From Chlorops oryzae (Eukaryota > Arthropoda > Insecta > Diptera > Chloropidae), in assembly GCA_020466095.1 (NCBI GenBank), contig CM035808.1, positions 70,266,829 through 70,330,828 of the forward strand: a stretch of 64,000 nt of DNA, in the 5' to 3' direction. Under the pieces are notes generated by a model. The model did no database searches, was not told the origin of the DNA, and saw nothing but the letters and a program-made list of their open reading frames with translations. Shown piece by piece: positions 1 to 10,868 of this stretch. How positions within the stretch are numbered: the first letter of the stretch is position 1; each line of letters starts with the position of its first letter. The position numbers were made by a program, and so were the translations under genes.

Positions 1-454
1 CCGTTGAACACTTGACTACGATGTTCCCGCTTTTGCTGCCATATCACGAACCGAAGTGCCTGCATTCTGAGTAAACAGCCGCTTAACGTTCTGGGCCACC
101 TCTTGGTTCGCTGGACCACTTTTTCTCCCTGATCCTGGTGTTTTTGATAAAGGGGTAAGCTGTCTGTATCGTTTTATGGTCCTACCGACAGTTTTTTCGC
201 ACACGCCAACTTCCTTTGCGATCTTTTTGTACGTGGTGTTTGGATTTTCCAGGTGTTTGTAAATAATTGCTTTCCGCTTTTCTTCTTGTTGAGACGACAT
301 CTTTTCAGTAGCTCTTCTATTTTACGAATGAGTATTTTTTTTTTTAATCTGCAATATTTATACTTTATTTAGGTACCAAATATGTTGCTATAGAGCTAAC
401 ACTTTTTTATAAATAGCCTAAAAACAAAAGGACAGTTATTTCTGGGACAGTCCT
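1..454 (-). mobile_element. Tc1/mariner-superfamily DD37E transposon, 5' end (copy 1, runs off left edge)
   Basis: The terminal inverted repeat lies at 430-454. On the element strand it begins AGGACTGTCCCAGAAATAAC and it is flanked by TA at 455-456, the usual target of this superfamily. The same terminus occurs at both ends of the second copy (33962 and 42620). A roughly 130-bp leader lies between the repeat and the transposase start at 300. The rest of the element is outside the window. The DD37E class is taken from copy 2, where the catalytic region is visible. Confidence 0.85.
16..300 (-). pseudogene. DD37E transposase, N-terminal DNA-binding part, nonsense-truncated
   Basis: The 94 codons start at the ATG at 300 with MSSQQEEKRKAI. 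They give a helix-turn-helix of the Tc1 kind (TYKKIAKEVGVCEKTVGRTI) followed by the GSGRKSGP linker that usually separates the two DNA-binding subdomains. The frame ends at a TAG (16-18) where copy 2 has an AAG lysine codon, so this copy carries a nonsense mutation early in the second subdomain. No catalytic residues are in the window. In the family the protein binds the inverted repeats and cuts and pastes the element at TA sites. Confidence 0.75.
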
Positions 455-456
455 TA

Positions 457-1794
457 GTTCCTGCAATGATTTTCAAAATTTTGGAATCGGTGGTAATTTC
501 ATAACAATTATTATATTTTCTTCTTCATCATTGCACGAAAAACATTTGAGACATTGAGTATTTCACGTATCTATAATACATACAAATAATTCGAAAGTAT
601 TTGTTATATTAATGCAAAAACAGTGTACATATACCCCTACATAACATCCTTTTTTTGATTTCTTTGCATTAACTTTTCGACATACGAATATCCAACATAC
701 AGACAATATATCTTACTATTGTATGTATGTATATAAATGCATTTATAACGAGCCGCGAATCAGGTGGAAGCTAGATATGGACACATAAGTGGCTTTTCAC
801 TCCCGCCACGTACGCTTACAAAATTCAGTCGAATACTCACATACGCTCACCACTGGGAAAACAATTTATATCATATCAAAATTTGCCTGATTGATACTCA
901 CGGCAGAGTTTTTTTTTTTGCGTGTGTCACGCATGAGAAGGCAAGTGCATTAACGATCACGGCCTACCAGGAAAACATCACGTCACGTTCCCATCTTCAA
1001 CGACAAGTGTCAACCACCTCACCTAAAATTCTACATATATACAATACGAATAGAATACGGTAAACGGCAAAAGCCAAAACAGAAAACAAAGACATCAACC
1101 AGAAAATGTATTGAAGAAAACTATAATTTTTTCATCACGAGTTTATGTCGAATATGTTAATTTCTCAAAAAAGGCAAAAAAAAAGGGCATTACGACTTTT
1201 CGCACAGCCCTTTATACTTGCATAGTAACAAAAAAAAAAAAAAAAATTAAAGAATAATAAACACATATATTTTATGATATGTCCACGTAAATATAAAAAA
1301 TACGTTTGTTTTCTGGACTCCAGCAAGAAAATTTAAAAAAAATATTTATATATTAACCTCAAAAGTTTAATAAATACCTGAAGTTGAAGAATCCATACCA
1401 CGATTTTATTTCAACCTAAAACTTTTTTCACAGCGCCCCTTTGTAAAAGCGAAAAATCGCTATCTATAACCAAGCGCAAGCGTACAACGAATGAAACATC
1501 AACTTTTAAAGCGTATTACGAGATAACCAATTAGGCTACATCCGTTATTTTTTCTGCATTGAACGCAGAATTTTATGCAGTTTTACACAAAAACAAAAAA
1601 ATTTTCAAATATGCGAAAAATAAAATTGGAATTTTGGTTCACTTTTGGAATCAAATACCCCACTTTGCATCGCCCGGAAAGTAAGCCGACGCTATAACTA
1701 TTTCTGGGTGCCATGCTAAGTAGGGACCTCGATCATGGCCGCCACCAAGTCCCTCTGTGTAAACTCTGGAAAAGGAATGCAATTAGTACAATTT
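457..1794. other. AT-rich intergenic or intronic DNA, no gene recognised
   Basis: Homopolymer runs and short microsatellites are present. The open frame at 764-1063 (+) has no recognisable domain and its composition matches the surrounding sequence. I see no repeats, RNA genes or splice-flanked coding segments that I can support. Confidence 0.5.
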
Positions 1795-2039
1795 GTATTT
1801 GTATTTGTATTTTGAGTACGATCCCTAGTACAAAAAGAGGAAAACTCTTATGGTAGTACTAGTTATAAGATGGCACAAACATTATGCATAGAGCAAATAA
1901 ACTTAAATAGAAAAGCCGGAAAAGAAAAAAAATATATCTATTGATACGATTTGAATAAAGACAATGGCAGATCATTTAAAAAATGAAAATAAAAATTAAT
2001 GAAAAATGTGAAAGGCAGAATATCATAAATTGGAAGAAA

Positions 2040-5000
2040 TAATTAAATACGAAAAAAGATATTTCTTAAATTGTTTGACACTGGTTAGAAGTCGCAAGTA
2101 GGATGGCAATAGGTTCCAGAGCCGAATCGAAGAAATGAAAAATTTCCTCTCAGAAAGCACCGATTTGTGCTTCAATGGAACCAAGCGTTTATCTATATTT
2201 GAACGATTGAAGCGAAGGCGATTAAAAAGGTACTAGGGATTTTTGGTATTTTTTATTTTGTGAAGAAAAGAAATAGTTCTGAGTTTGAAAAGATTGTTAA
2301 ATGATAGTCCCATGATATGGCGGCTGTAACTTGATATATGGTCAGTGCGCCGTTTACTGTATATATAACGAGCCATATTGTTATAAAAAACATATAATTT
2401 ACTTATATCACAGTTCGAATATATTTCGCAATCATACAGGTGAACGGGAAGAATATAGGTTTTGCACAATAAAAGCTTAACACTAGTTGGAGTAATCGCT
2501 TGGGTCAACCAAAGTGTTCTAAGCATACCATAAGCCTTCCCAGTTGCACTGGAGAGGTGGCGATTCCAAGATAAGGTTTTACCGAAGACCATACCTAAAT
2601 TTCTGGCCGTCACTACATGCTCAACAGCTTGATTATTTCATTTAAAAGGGCAGTATTCATCGGTTTTTTGCTTATTGATAGGCATTTTGAGTTAGATGGA
2701 TTTAGACAGAGACGGGTTTTTTCTGCCCAACAACTTAAAAAAGTATTCGAATGTGTGACCAAGTTTGTTTGCTGCCAGGGGCAGACTTGAATTTAGACTC
2801 AAAAAATTTAATTTTACAGTTTTTAATAGTTACTTATACCTTTCTTCTAAGAACTTTAAATTTGGAAAACATTTGCGGAGTTTTATACCTCTTCCACCGT
2901 TGGTACGCGATATCGCGTTCATTAATAATTGTCTGAATAGTGTTATTGAACCAAAGATTTTAGAGGAACAAATTCATCAAAAAGGAATTTTATATTGTTT
3001 TCAAGAAACATAACTTGGGCATCAACCGACACTTAAGATTGTATACTATTCCATTCAATGGCGTCAACTGCATATGACAACGTCTGATAGTCAATACTAT
3101 TGAAATTACGAAATGAAAAAGGTACAGGATCAGTTTTAGCACAGAAATCGTAACAAATGAAAATAAGATCATGCCTTAAATATTGCACTGCAGATAATTG
3201 ATCATAGTGTAGAAATTTCGAACGGCTGTCGACAAAGAACAGGTCCAAAAGGGTATTATTAGAGTGCACATTGGGGAAAAAGTCCGATTTTCTGGCATTA
3301 ACCTTATTTATAAAGTATAAAACTAAAAGGTGGCAACAATATTTTCATAATTTAGAAACTCCGACTATAGTAAAATAGTGGTTTTTATTTCCCTTATGCG
3401 ATTAACCGTTAGTTTTTATCAGCTGATGAAGTCCAAGTTTGTTTTTATTAAATTTTGTCTGTCGAAAGCACTGAGTTTTTGTTCCAATTCAAATAAGCAT
3501 AAAAAGTAAAGACGTTTGTCTAAAAAAAAACTAGGAAATGCAAATTCAAGCTTATGGTATGTTTTTTTGACGTGCATATAAATATGTAAGAAAAATTTAT
3601 TTTAGTTAGACAAAAAATAGCGTTTTCCGATAGAAGTTAAAACATGGGGTGGAAAAAAAATTTCTCAGGTTTGAAAAGCTAGAACTTTTTTCCAAGAGAT
3701 ATCAAGAGAAAGAGATAGGTACAGTGATGTAGAGCAGGAAATTTTATATAAAGAAAATTTAAAATGATTTGCGGAAATTTGCGGAAGTTCATTGTTTGTC
3801 ATGTTTCTTTTAGGCACCTCACATTGGGGTTTTTTCCATTTTTTGTGGCATAAACTTATAACTTTTTTATTTAAGCAGCTAGAAATCTGAAATTTTCGCT
3901 ATGGATAGTTAGTTTGATTACCTTTGTTAATTTCTAGAATGGGCTTGATCGGATCATTTTTTCGGGTACCTCCAGTACTAGGGTCTGTTCCTAGATAACA
4001 AATTGCAGTAAATTCTTGAATTTTTGAGATATTTGCATGAAATTTGATATATGAGCTGACTTTGAGGCCCCAAATTTCATTTTAAAATTTAAAAAAAGGG
4101 GCGTGGCCCAAGAGCTGTGTTGGAAAAATAACACCTACACCCGCAATTGCTAAAAGAATTGAACGAGAGTCGGTTTATGAGTTTCCACCGTGCTCATAAG
4201 CGCCCTCTGGATAAAATTTTTTGGTGGGCGTGGTCTATGGTCCACTTATACAAAAAATAGTTTTTCCCTCTATCGATAGTTTTGAATTAAATAATGAGGA
4301 ATAAACAGACTATATATAAAAATTTAACATGTTTTGCTTTTCGATTTTTCATAAGATGAAGTTTGTAAATTATTATATAAAAACCATTTTTTGTATAAGT
4401 GGACCATAGACCACGCCCACCAAAAAGTTTTATCCAGAGGGCGCTTATGAGCACGGTGGAAACTCATAAACCGACTCTCGTTCAATTCTTTTAGCAATTG
4501 TGGGTGTAGGTGTTATTTTTCCAACACAGCTCTTGGGCCACGCCCCTTTTTTTAAATTTTAAAATGACATTTGGGGCCTCAAAGTCAGCTCATATATCAA
4601 ATTTCATGCAAATATCTCAAAAATTCAAGATTTTACTGCAATTTGTATCTAGGAACAGACCCTAGTACTGGAGGTACCCGAAAAAATGATCCGATCAAGC
4701 CCATTCTAGAAATTAAAAAAGGTAATCAAACTAACTATCCATAGTGAAAATTTCAGATTTCTAGCTGCTTAAATAAAAAAGTTATAAGTTTATGCCACAA
4801 AAAATGGAAAAAACCCCAATGTGGAGTGATTGAAATGAGTAGGTGAAGTCATATTGACTAAATGAAGTCCTAGCGTTTCCATTCGGTCGACCAGAGGGTT
4901 CTCTGAAAGCACATTACTATTGAAATCACCCGCCAGTAAAATGTTAGTGTAACTAATCGTTATCTCTTCCAATGTCTTCATTAGAGGTGCTAAATTCACA

Positions 5001-5440
5001 AAACGATTTCGTCGGTAGATGCATCCCAAGAGCATTTAACCTGATGGATTTTTTAGTTACAAAAACAAGAATTAAATGTTGCTAGCAAGCGGTGATTTTT
5101 TAAAGAATTTGCTCTTGATTTTGTTGCTAATATAAAGTGCAACACCACCGGCATGCGTTTCACGACCACAGCGCAAAATGTTATAGTCCTCAATGTTGAC
5201 TGGATTATTAGGCATCGAAGGAACGAACCAGGTTTCAGAGACACATAACATCAGCATTAGAACTTTAAAAATTAACTTTGAATTCGTAAATTTTTTTAAA
5301 CAGACTCTGTGCATTAATATGGCACACTTTTAAACCAGTTTTATATGAAGACAAAACATTAATCATGCTATGCAAATTGGCTACGGAACTGCCATAATCA
5401 CAATATGATTTTATCTTTCGAATATATTAAATCAACAAAA
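2040..5440 (-). pseudogene. LINE-A ORF2: APE endonuclease and C-terminal domain, RT palm deleted
   Basis: The endonuclease part reads from about 5440 with VCHINAQSLFKK and the catalytic-type SETWF. It continues with ETHAGGVALYISNK and, at 5035-4830, NILLAGDFNSN, the GDFN motif of AP-endonuclease-like domains. The hairpin element interrupts it at 4823-3267 and coding resumes with NNTLLDLFFVDSRS. The 2613-2233 frame is a typical LINE C-terminus (ARNLGMVFGKTLSWNRHL) and in a shifted frame continues to about 2040. No FADD palm motif is present, so the central RT has been lost. Frameshifts and stops are frequent. In life ORF2 nicks the target and reverse transcribes the element RNA. Confidence 0.7.
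3267..4823. mobile_element. Non-coding hairpin (foldback) MITE inside LINE-A
   Basis: The terminal inverted repeat is CACATTGGGG. It is flanked by a 5-bp duplication GAGTG at 3262-3266 and 4824-4828 that falls inside the LINE endonuclease. The body from 3820 to 4823 is nearly a perfect palindrome: arms of about 440 bp (3820-4263 and 4378-4823) around a loop of about 115 bp. The 3267-3819 segment is unpaired apart from its first bases and repeats the terminus again at 3820, which suggests a composite or partly duplicated arm. No coding capacity is seen. Confidence 0.8.
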
Positions 5441-6217
5441 AACACAAGTGATGCAAAGAACTTAAATATAGTTACATTAATAAATGGGTCATTCCACGAA
5501 CATTTGTACCCCCCCAAGAACGGATTCGATCAAAATATATTTTTTTTCTATTCTTTATCAAATATTATTCGACCCATATTTTTTTTTTTTTTTTGTGGAT
5601 CCATATTTTGGGAATTATGGGGTTTTGAAGTTTTGAGAAATAAAAAATTGGATTTTTCTGAAATGAAAATTTCAAAGAACGGCTTATCAGAGAAAACTTG
5701 TGTTCATACAATGAGACAAAGAATCGTTTACACTGGAAATGTAGCAATACAAAATTTTTTTTATTTGTTTTTATGCAAGATTTTTATAGCTTCTTTAAAC
5801 AATTGCTTTTATTCGCAAATTGGATTTTTTTATTTTATAATTTTTTTTTTCAATTTCGGGCAAAGACTTTCGCAACACTAAAAAAACATTCATTATGGTA
5901 AACTTAATAATTTTTAAGATATAACCAAAAAATGAGCTACACTTTGATTAAAATAACGCGTTTCTAGCACAAAGCAATTTAGAAAGATGCATGCTAAGCG
6001 TGCAATGCCTACATACCATACATGTTTTCTACATACATACAGCAACCCAGCGCTCTTATATGCTGCTTTCACGGGTTTTGTTGGAATAAACGGTGCTTTT
6101 TGGAAGGAGATTCTTAATGGTATAAAAAAATTTAAAGACAAGCAAATTCGGGCGGATTTTTGCTTAAGATATGGTTGTTTATTTACATTTATTGTGAGAC
6201 CAGTCGACCCGATCGCA

Positions 6218-7535
6218 TTAAGAATTTTTCAGAACGCGTAAATACTCGGATTTTTTTTTACAAAGCGAGTGCATTTTTAATATTATTTTTTGATTACCTG
6301 CTGATTCGACGAAATGAAATTTTCGAGTTCCTTTCACGGGCTCGCACACTTCAAAACGTCCTCTCAAAAATGCAGCTTTTGTTTTGTACATGACACTTAC
6401 GTTAGAAAAACACTCATCTTGCATAGCCCATTCGTACAACTCCAATGCGGTTGTTATTTGAGTCACCATTTGAGGACTTGCTTTTCGTGCCGTTCTCTTC
6501 AAAGCTCCGCCGGCTCCATCGCAAGGTCCTTTGCCGTGAGCCGTAGCATAAAAATGCCACTTTGCAGAGCGGCCAAAATCTTCGTGGTGGAAGTAAATTG
6601 TCGAAAAATGTTTAAAGTTTTTAAACTGCTGTGGTGCCCCGATCAGAGAAATAAATGCATTGGCTTATATTTGGAGGATGCTCTGTTAAGTATTAATTAA
6701 ACGCTTGCAAAAGTACGTACACCGCTACTGAATCGTGTTTGTTACAGTCCGATATAAAGGCAAGAGTTTTATGTTTTATCACTCCATTCTCGTTGTAGTA
6801 GTATCGGAAAAATTGTAGCTTGATTATTATTCCAATGGAAACCGGGTATAGAGTTCTGAATTACGAAAGCGTAATTCTCAGCAAAATCGCAAACAGCAAA
6901 GAGTTTGATCGCTACGCAAATTTTTTTTAATGCTTTTAAAGCAACTGGTTTGTTGACTTGCAACAAAAGAGTGAGTCAAAAAAGCCTTCCCAAGTTTACC
7001 AAAATTTTTTATAAACTCTTCAGTTGCAACTTGGTTAGGTTTTAAATAGGCTATTGGATGTGACACCCATCGCTTATGGTTAATTTCCTTGGTGCCATTT
7101 TTATGAAAAACGTCATGCAATATTTTTGCGAAACTATCGGTATTCTTGCAGGATGGACATTCCCGAAATAACACTGCTCTTTTGGATGTGGGCATAGAGA
7201 AACCAGTATGACGTCATTATAGTTACTCACTTCATAGTTTTCATTTTTCATCAACAGAATGCGACTGCCTATAAATACATACATTGAAAGCAATAAGCAA
7301 AAAGTTATATTCATTTTAAATCAGCAAAATTTCAGTTGCTCCCCAACGAACTATTTAATACATGAAAATTTCTTTTAAAAATTAATGATTTTCCATCAAT
7401 TTGGACAGATTTGGTGTCTTTTTGACCTGGCATTAGAGAGCTTACGTCATCGTTTTCAAAAAAACTTCTAACTATGCTCTTTGTTTCCTCAGAAATCGCG
7501 GTAGCTGAATGACATAAAAATAATTTATGCATTAA
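6218..7535 (-). pseudogene. Decayed gene of a conserved, uncharacterised transposon-linked family (cc8L18.2-like)
   Basis: Minus-strand pieces in consecutive frames assemble in order. They are FFENDDVSSLMPGQKD (7532-7332), a segment with CPHPKEQCYFG and ECPSCKNT (7314-6980), NHKRWVS, then CDFAENYAFVIQN and GFHWNNNQATIFPI (6966-6790), and KRTARKASPQMVTQI with TRKFHFVESAG (6502-6218). This order and these phrases match a large eukaryotic family I remember from aphid, cnidarian and arthropod gene sets under labels such as cc8L18.2. That name is from memory and unverified. The copy has several frameshifts. It lies entirely within the 5484-8474 inverted-repeat element, so it is probably that element's own protein. 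Its biochemical activity is unknown to me. Confidence 0.55.
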
Positions 7536-7803
7536 ATCAAAATATAAACTACCGGAAAATGTACTTTAAAACTACTATTATTTTTGCATGGGGTTGTTAG
7601 TGATTGTGTTATGCTTTAAGCGCCTACTTTTTCGAACTAAATTACTTCAAGTGTTCATAATATAAGCGGTTTTTTTCACACCCTATTTCGTCCCCAATAG
7701 TGAGAGTAATTCGATTTTTGCTCGCTGAATTTTGCCAGGATTGTGGGAACTTGCCTTCAATTGCGAAATGAACTTGTCACTGTATTCAGCTCCATTCTAG
7801 ATA

Positions 7804-8168
7804 TTACAGACATTGTTGTGAGAGAAAAATAAAACTGATAAGTAAATTGAATTTATTTGAACTAACTTCCGATCCAGAATTGAAGAGTGAACAATTATCA
7901 TCATCAGCTGAAGTGTAAAAGTCGTCTGAATTGGATTGAACATCTATGTCTATACATATATATAAATTAAGATTTGATATGTTGTATATGTCACCATGCA
8001 ATATGTACTCATTTTTACTAGCCATAACAACTTCCATTTTTCCCAGTTTTGTTCTACAAGACAAACACAAAAGGTTGTTGGGTTATAAAAACTGAAACTT
8101 TTCGCAAAAAATTTTGGATGCGTATCGCAAATTTTTCTTATTAGCTTGCTTAGAGTGATATTCCTCAT
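7804..8168 (-). pseudogene. Possible N-terminal exon(s) of the same decayed gene
   Basis: Two overlapping minus-strand frames share a run that reads as a cysteine motif (SCRTKLGK) preceded by NITLSKLIRKICDTHPKFF. This is the sort of N-terminal segment expected before the conserved body at 7535-6218. It is inside the same inverted-repeat element and on the same strand. The assignment is an inference from position and a weak family resemblance. It could equally be spacer sequence. Confidence 0.3.
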
Positions 8169-8872
8169 TAAGAGGATTGCTATAGCAATTTTAAAGTTTC
8201 ACTGATGACATTGCTCAAAAACTCGAAACAAAAACGAAAGAAGTATTAACGATATGCTTATGCCGCTCGCTTTTAAAACACACTGAACTTATTCAAAATA
8301 ATCGCCAAATATACCGTTTCCTCGAAACGAACGCATGAAAGCACCCAATAGGTTACTGGAAGTAAATTGCTTAGATGCCATCCGTGCTTTCACCACCCAT
8401 TCAGGGACTAGCGCAGGTGTAAGTAAAATTTCGTGTCAACTACATGGGGTACAAATGTTCGTGGAATGACCCATATATAAGAGGCGTACAGCAACACATT
8501 ATTAATATGAAAGCAAATTTAAATTTAAACAACGTTTTAAAAAACTACGAGTTTGCTTGTGTTGCATCCGTATTAGTAAGCTCGATCAGGTGCTTCATGG
8601 ACGAAAAATTGAGGCATCACGTTCCGAAGAGAAATTAATGTGCACAAGCCCTCGTCTTGCATGTGCAGTTGTGAGTCTCTTAAGTTTTTTCAGCTGGAGC
8701 GCTGCTCTCAAGATTTGATGATTTTCCTTTGTCAAACTTTGGTTGACATAAAACGGAGAATTGGACTGAAGACCAGTAAGGGAGCGACGCAATTGATCAA
8801 GTCGGTCGCGTCTTAATGCAGCCAGCAAAGATAACAGGTGATTGCGCTCACTTGCCGAAGTAAGAGTTACGA

Positions 8873-10868
8873 ATGTGCATCAAGTTAGCTTGCACTTTTT
8901 CGAATTTCCCGAAAAAAATTATTGTGCTGTAATGTGCCCAGTTTGTGCTATCATGTGCCGTTTCGAAAAAAAAAAAAAATCCTCAAGGGATGCCATTTTT
9001 ATGAGGAGGTCCTTTTTTTGGTGTCAAGTTAGCTTGCACTTTTTCGAATTTCCCAAAAAAAATTATTGTGCTGTAATGTGCCAAGTTTGTGCTATCATGT
9101 GCCGTTTCGAAAAAAAAAAAATCCTCAAGGGATGCCATTTTTATGAGGAGGTCCTTTTTTTTGGTGTCAAATTAGCTTGCACTTTTTCGAATTTCCCGAA
9201 AAAAATTATTGTGCTGTAATGTGCCCAGTTTGTGCTATCATGTGCCGTTTCGAAAAAAAAAATCCTCAAGGGATGCCATTTTTATGAGGAGGTACTTTTT
9301 TTGGTGTCAAGTTAGCTTGCACTTTTTCGAATTTCCCAAAAAAAATTATTGTGCTGTAATGTGCCAAGTTTGTGCTATCATGTGCGGTTTCGAAAAAAAA
9401 AAAATCCTCAAGGGATGCCATTTTTATGAGGAGGTCCTTTTTTTGGTGTCAAGTTAGCTTGCACTTTTTCGAATTTCCCAAAAAAAATTATTGTGCTGTA
9501 ATGAGCCCAGTTTGTGCTATCATGTGCCGTTTCGAAAAAAAAAATTCCTCAAGGGATGCCATTTTTATGAGGAGGTCCTTTTTTTCGTGTCAAGTTAGCT
9601 TGCAATTTTTCGAATTTCCCCCAAAAATTTATTGTGCTATAATGTGCCCAGTTTGTGCTATCATGTGCCGTTTCGAAAAAAAAAAAATCCTCAAGGGATG
9701 CCATTTTTATGAGGAGGTCCTTTTTGTCGTGTCAAGTTAGCCGGTAATGAGTCTTAGCTCTAGGATGTTGCTAATCCACGAGCTGATTGTTGGGTCAATT
9801 CTTGCGGCAGAGAGCTCCTTTGTTATGGCGTCTCTCGTTACATTATTCAAAAATGAAGTCCCGGCTAACTTGACACGAAAAAAAGGACCTCCTCATAAAA
9901 GTGGCATCCCTTGAGGAAATTTTTTTTTCGAAACGGCACATGATAGCACAAACTGGGCACATTGCAGCACAATATTTTTTTTTGGGGAATTCGAAAAAGT
10001 GCAAGCTAACTTTACACCAAAAAAAAAGGACCTCCTCATAAAAATGGCATCCCTTGAGGTTTTTTTTTTCTAAACGGCACATGATAGCACAAAACGGGCA
10101 CATTACAGCACAATAATTTTTTGGGGGAAATTCGAAAAGGTGCAAGCTAACTTGACACCAAAAAAAGGACCTCCTCATAAAAATGGCATCCCTTGAGGAT
10201 TTTTTTTTTTTCGAAACGGCACATGATAGCACAAACTTGGCACATTACAGCACAATACTTTTTTTGGGAAATTCGAAAAAGTGCAAGCTAACTTGACACC
10301 AAAAAAAAAGGACCTCCTCATAAAAATGGCATCCCTTGAGGAAATTTTTTTTTCGAAACGGCACATGATAGCACAAACTGGGCACATTGCAGCACAATAT
10401 TTTTTTTTGGGGAATTCGAAAAATTGCAAGCTAACTTAACACCAAAAAAAAGGACCTCCTCATAAAAATGGCATCCCTTGAGGATTTTTTTTTTCGAAAC
10501 AGCACATGATAGCACAAAATGTGCACATTACAGCACAATAATTTTTTGGGGGAAATTCGAAAAAGTGCAAGCTAACTTGACACCAAAAAAAGGACCTCCT
10601 CATAAAAATGGCATCCCTTGAGGATTTTTTTTTTCGAAACGGCACATGATAGCACAAACTTGGCACATTACAGCACAATAATTTTTTTTGGGAAATTCGA
10701 AAAAGTCCAAGCTAACTTGACACGAAAAAAAGGACCTCCTCATAAAAATGGCATCCCTTGAGGAATTTTTTTTTTCGAAACGGCACATGATAGCACAAAC
10801 TGGGCACAATACAGCACAATAATTTTTTTCGGGAAATTCAAAAAAGTGCAAGCTAACTTGATGCACAT
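8873..10868. mobile_element. Foldback-like (FB/MULE-type) element with subrepeat-filled inverted arms
   Basis: The ends are ATGTGCATCAAGTTAGCTTG and its reverse complement. They are flanked by a perfect 9-bp duplication GAGTTACGA at 8864-8872 and 10869-10877. The left arm (8873-9740) consists of six direct subrepeats spaced 140-144 bp. The right arm (9865-10868) consists of seven in the opposite orientation. The loop is 9741-9864. Long subrepeated inverted arms with a 9-bp target duplication are the hallmark of Drosophila Foldback elements, which are linked to Mutator-like transposases. No transposase is present, so this copy is non-autonomous. Apparent ORFs in the arms are translations of the repeat. 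Confidence 0.88.
9741..9864 (-). pseudogene. LINE reverse-transcriptase fragment in the Foldback-like loop
   Basis: The loop between the two arms reads open on the minus strand for about 40 codons and includes ITKELSAARIDPTISSWI and NILELRLIT. This resembles the segment of R1/I/Jockey reverse transcriptases just after the aspartate-containing FDNV motif (the 'I-x-x-x-L-x-x-x-x-I-D-P-x-I-x-x-W-I' region). It is not related to the LINE that hosts the element. It may have been captured, or it may remain from an older insertion in the loop. Confidence 0.45.

Larger units (their letters stand above)
5484..8474 (-). mobile_element. About 3.0-kb DNA element with GGGTCATTCC inverted repeats and a decayed internal gene
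   Basis: Left end ATGGGTCATTCCACGAACAT at 5484 is matched by its reverse complement ending at 8474, and the identity continues through TTTGTACCCC (about 29 bp). Outside this repeat the flanks do not match each other. The two outer flanks are ORF1-ORF2 linker and ORF2 start of the same LINE, which confirms an insertion. No convincing target duplication can be read (TAA and ATA-rich flanks). Inside, on the minus strand, are pieces of a conserved protein (see 6218-7535). The superfamily is not identified. Confidence 0.65.

Noticed and set aside
5405..5881. 158-codon plus-strand ORF rich in Phe
   Set aside because: Composition reflects T-rich DNA; it spans the left terminus of the inverted-repeat element and has no domain.
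8340..8430. LEVNCLDAIRAFTTHSGTSAG followed by GTAAGT as a possible host exon
   Set aside because: It is a short open run with a donor-like end, but no family match and no acceptor. It lies in the inverted-repeat element, so it is more likely part of that element.
8842..10678. Several long frames encoding repeated HFFEFPKKNYC-type peptides
   Set aside because: They are translations of the 140-144-bp subrepeats of the Foldback-like element, appear on both strands according to arm orientation, and break at variable A/T runs. No evidence for a repeat protein.
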